A stretch of DNA of 32,936 nucleotides from Candidatus Caldatribacterium sp. GTDB taxonomy: Bacteria; Atribacterota; Atribacteria; Atribacterales; Caldatribacteriaceae. Positions 31,990 to 32,936 of this stretch are shown here, one piece after another (position 1 is the first letter of the stretch; every line of letters starts with the position of its first letter). Where the stretch lies: NCBI GenBank assembly GCA_014359405.1, contig JACIZN010000002.1, forward strand, positions 5,848-38,783, written 5' to 3'. The notes beneath the pieces are model-generated. The model was not told the origin of the DNA. It saw only the letters and a list, made by a program, of their open reading frames with translations, and made no database searches. Made by a program: the position numbers and the translations under genes.

Positions 31990-32334
31990 TCACTCCTCTC
32001 TGCCCCTGAAAAGGCGCCAGAGCTCCTCTTCCCCAAAGCCAAAGTAGTGGCCTATCTCGTGGAGGATAACCTCCCGGACTTTCTTCCGGAATTCCTCCTC
32101 AGATGGGGCAACCCTCCGGATGCTCTTCGGGGAGATGACGATTCGGTCCGGAAGGACAAAGGTGTACCCGGGCGATCCCCTCTTTGGGAGCGGCACCCCG
32201 TGGTAGAGGCCCAGGTAGGATACCCCAAGATCCCCCACGACGAACTCCACGTTCCTCAGGGTTTCCCGAAGAGAGGAAGGAAGCTCCAGGAGAACCTCCT
32301 CAAGAATCAGGGCCACTATCTCCTCGTCGCTCAT
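31990..32334 (-). CDS. Zincin-like metallopeptidase
   Basis: This 114-residue protein resembles the small bacterial zincin family once called possible zinc metallopeptidase. It has LPSSLRETLRNVEFVV, then YGVPL-like LYHGVPLPKRG, PDRIVISPKSIRR, and near the C-terminus VILHEIGHYFGFGEEEL, with H92, E93 and H96 as the HExxH zinc site. The substrate of this family is unknown. ATG 32334 lies 7 bases after a TATAAT box, so the mRNA appears leaderless; the frame remains open upstream but crosses the promoter. It precedes the interrupted HD-domain gene. Confidence 0.85.
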   Translation of the reverse strand: MSDEEIVALILEEVLLELPSSLRETLRNVEFVVGDLGVSYLGLYHGVPLPKRGSPGYTFVLPDRIVISPKSIRRVAPSEEEFRKKVREVILHEIGHYFGFGEEELWRLFRGREE

Positions 32335-32341
32335 CGCCCCT

Positions 32342-32347
32342 ATTATA
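32342..32347 (-). promoter_or_regulatory. -10 box giving an apparently leaderless metallopeptidase mRNA
   Basis: A perfect TATAAT on the minus strand ends 7 bases before ATG 32334, so the transcript would begin at the start codon. No clear -35 box or ribosome site is seen. Confidence 0.5.
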
Positions 32348-32386
32348 CCGCTGCGAACCCGGCTCCGGGGGAAACGCCGGGACATC

Positions 32387-32705
32387 CCCTACCACCCCCG
32401 CAAGGACAAAGCCCCCTTCAAGAGGTCCTGGCTTTTCCCGGTGCCGGCAAGGATGGCCACAATCCCCACAGGTAAATACACTCCTTAGCGCAGTGGACAT
32501 CGGGTTCTCTCACGACGTCCTCCTCATCCACTTTCCCCCATAGCCCAGGCTCCGAAGTTAACTCCGCCCGGCCGCACCTGGAACAAGCGACCCCCCTTCC
32601 CCTGAGATATCCGGCACACTCCTGAAACCCCCACTGCTACCCCTCTGGCTAACGACCGGGCTGAAGCACCCCATTCCTGCGGCAGAAATCTCTGTTCACT
32701 CTATG
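32387..32705. other. Stretch without a clear gene; possible small broken Cys-rich frame
   Basis: No confident gene is seen here. On the minus strand a frame from GTG 32531 begins MDEEDVVREPDVHCAKECIY and stops at 32418. The next frame over reads TCGDCGHPCRHREKPGPLEGGF, so a one-base change near 32465-32480 would join them into a Cys-rich, metal-binding-like protein. Upstream on that strand, 32571-32583 and 32674-32683 can pair (GCCGCA with TGCGGC and GGAA with TTCC, with a 3-base bulge) around about 90 bases, but no known RNA family is recognised. Confidence 0.25.
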
Positions 32706-32734
32706 TTTACATCATGTAAGCTTGGGGGTATAAT
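32706..32734 (+). promoter_or_regulatory. Strong promoter with palindromic operator for the last gene
   Basis: TTTACA (32706-32711), 17 bases, then TATAAT (32729-32734) make a near-consensus sigma70 promoter. A perfect palindrome, TTACAT-C-ATGTAA (32707-32719), covers the -35 box, as expected for a repressor operator. The leader of about 26 bases ends in AAAGGGGGATGAGCA before ATG 32767. Confidence 0.7.
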
Positions 32735-32766
32735 AGTCACACACAGTTGATAAAGGGGGATGAGCA

Positions 32767-32936
32767 ATGCGTGAACCGGTATTTACGGAAGTCGAAGGAC
32801 GGAGGATTTTTGCCGGGTGGGTGGACGGTGAGGTGTTCGAGAAGGAGATTACAGAACGGAGCATCTTCCGGAATTCCAAGGCGTGGGGAACGGAAAAGGA
32901 GGTGATTGAAAAGCTTAAAAGTCGTGGTGTCCGGGT
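32767..32936 (+). CDS. Unknown protein, N-terminal fragment
   Basis: The first 56 codons of a gene run off the right edge. The visible part reads MREPVFTEVEGRRIFAGWVDGEVFEKEIT, RSIFRNSKAWGTEKEVIEKLKSRGVR: a short beta-rich stretch with a WVDG turn followed by a charged helix. It has no signal peptide. I do not recognise the family. The strong promoter, palindromic operator and AAAGGGGG ribosome site just upstream support it as a real, regulated gene. Confidence 0.7.
   Translation, partial: MREPVFTEVEGRRIFAGWVDGEVFEKEITERSIFRNSKAWGTEKEVIEKLKSRGVR

Noticed and set aside
32560-32690. Possible cobalamin or TPP riboswitch, SRP RNA, RNase P RNA or tmRNA
   Set aside because: I looked for the conserved core sequences of each on both strands and found only partial, unconvincing matches.
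1-32936. CRISPR arrays, insertion sequences, integrases or prophage genes
   Set aside because: No regularly spaced repeats, terminal inverted repeats with a transposase, or phage proteins were seen on either strand.

Overview
The window looks like a chromosomal segment of a gene-dense, probably thermophilic, anaerobic, saccharolytic bacterium. The evidence is a Thermotoga-type single-cluster ferredoxin, several sugar importers and sugar kinases, a GH38 mannosidase, very tight operons with start/stop overlaps, strong GGAGG ribosome sites, GTG starts and sigma70-type TATAAT/TTGACA promoters. A deep lineage such as Atribacterota, Thermotogota or a relative fits, but the phylum is inference. I see no rRNA, CRISPR array, insertion sequence, phage gene or replication origin.

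Layout. (1) 1-1186, minus: a sugar-type periplasmic binding protein followed by the start of its ABC ATPase; a GC-rich hairpin lies between them. (2) 1347-11375, plus: a LacI-family regulator, a MalE-type binding protein, two MalFG-type permeases, two URO-D superfamily proteins, a GH38 alpha-mannosidase and a third URO-D protein. No ABC ATPase is included. This is the most unusual cluster. (3) 11376-12515: a possible broken minus-strand frame, then an MNT nucleotidyltransferase/HEPN (MntA/HepT-like) pair in which the HEPN gene carries a +1 frameshift. (4) 12598-13989, plus: a MATE transporter with its own promoter.

(5) 13946-20258, minus: an operon reading uridine phosphorylase, Hsp33, UvrD/PcrA-type helicase, MFS transporter, cobyric acid synthase. 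It diverges from a nucleoside kinase (20317-21954, plus) through two overlapping promoters that appear to share one -10 region, so the pyrimidine-salvage pair is transcribed back to back. (6) 21922-31010, minus: a long tightly packed run reading xylulokinase, fructokinase-like PfkB, 1-phosphofructokinase-like PfkB, long-form hibernation factor, a conserved unknown protein, a 26-residue membrane peptide, an HD-GYP membrane protein, a DUF5317-like membrane protein, GalU, and a beta-CASP metallo-beta-lactamase protein.

(7) 31150-32334, minus: tRNA-Glu(UUC), ferredoxin, an HD-domain gene interrupted by an in-frame TAA, and a zincin-like metallopeptidase that seems to have a leaderless mRNA. (8) 32387-32766 holds no clear gene. 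It ends in a strong promoter with a perfect palindrome over its -35 box that drives a partial unknown gene leaving the window.

Working together: region 2 looks like uptake and hydrolysis of a mannoside-type glycan, with the three URO-D proteins as candidates for an extra step such as methyl-group removal. Region 6 phosphorylates ketoses and makes UDP-glucose. The cobyric acid synthase in region 5 shows that the organism makes or salvages cobamides, which corrinoid-dependent URO-D methyltransferases would need; that link is inference.
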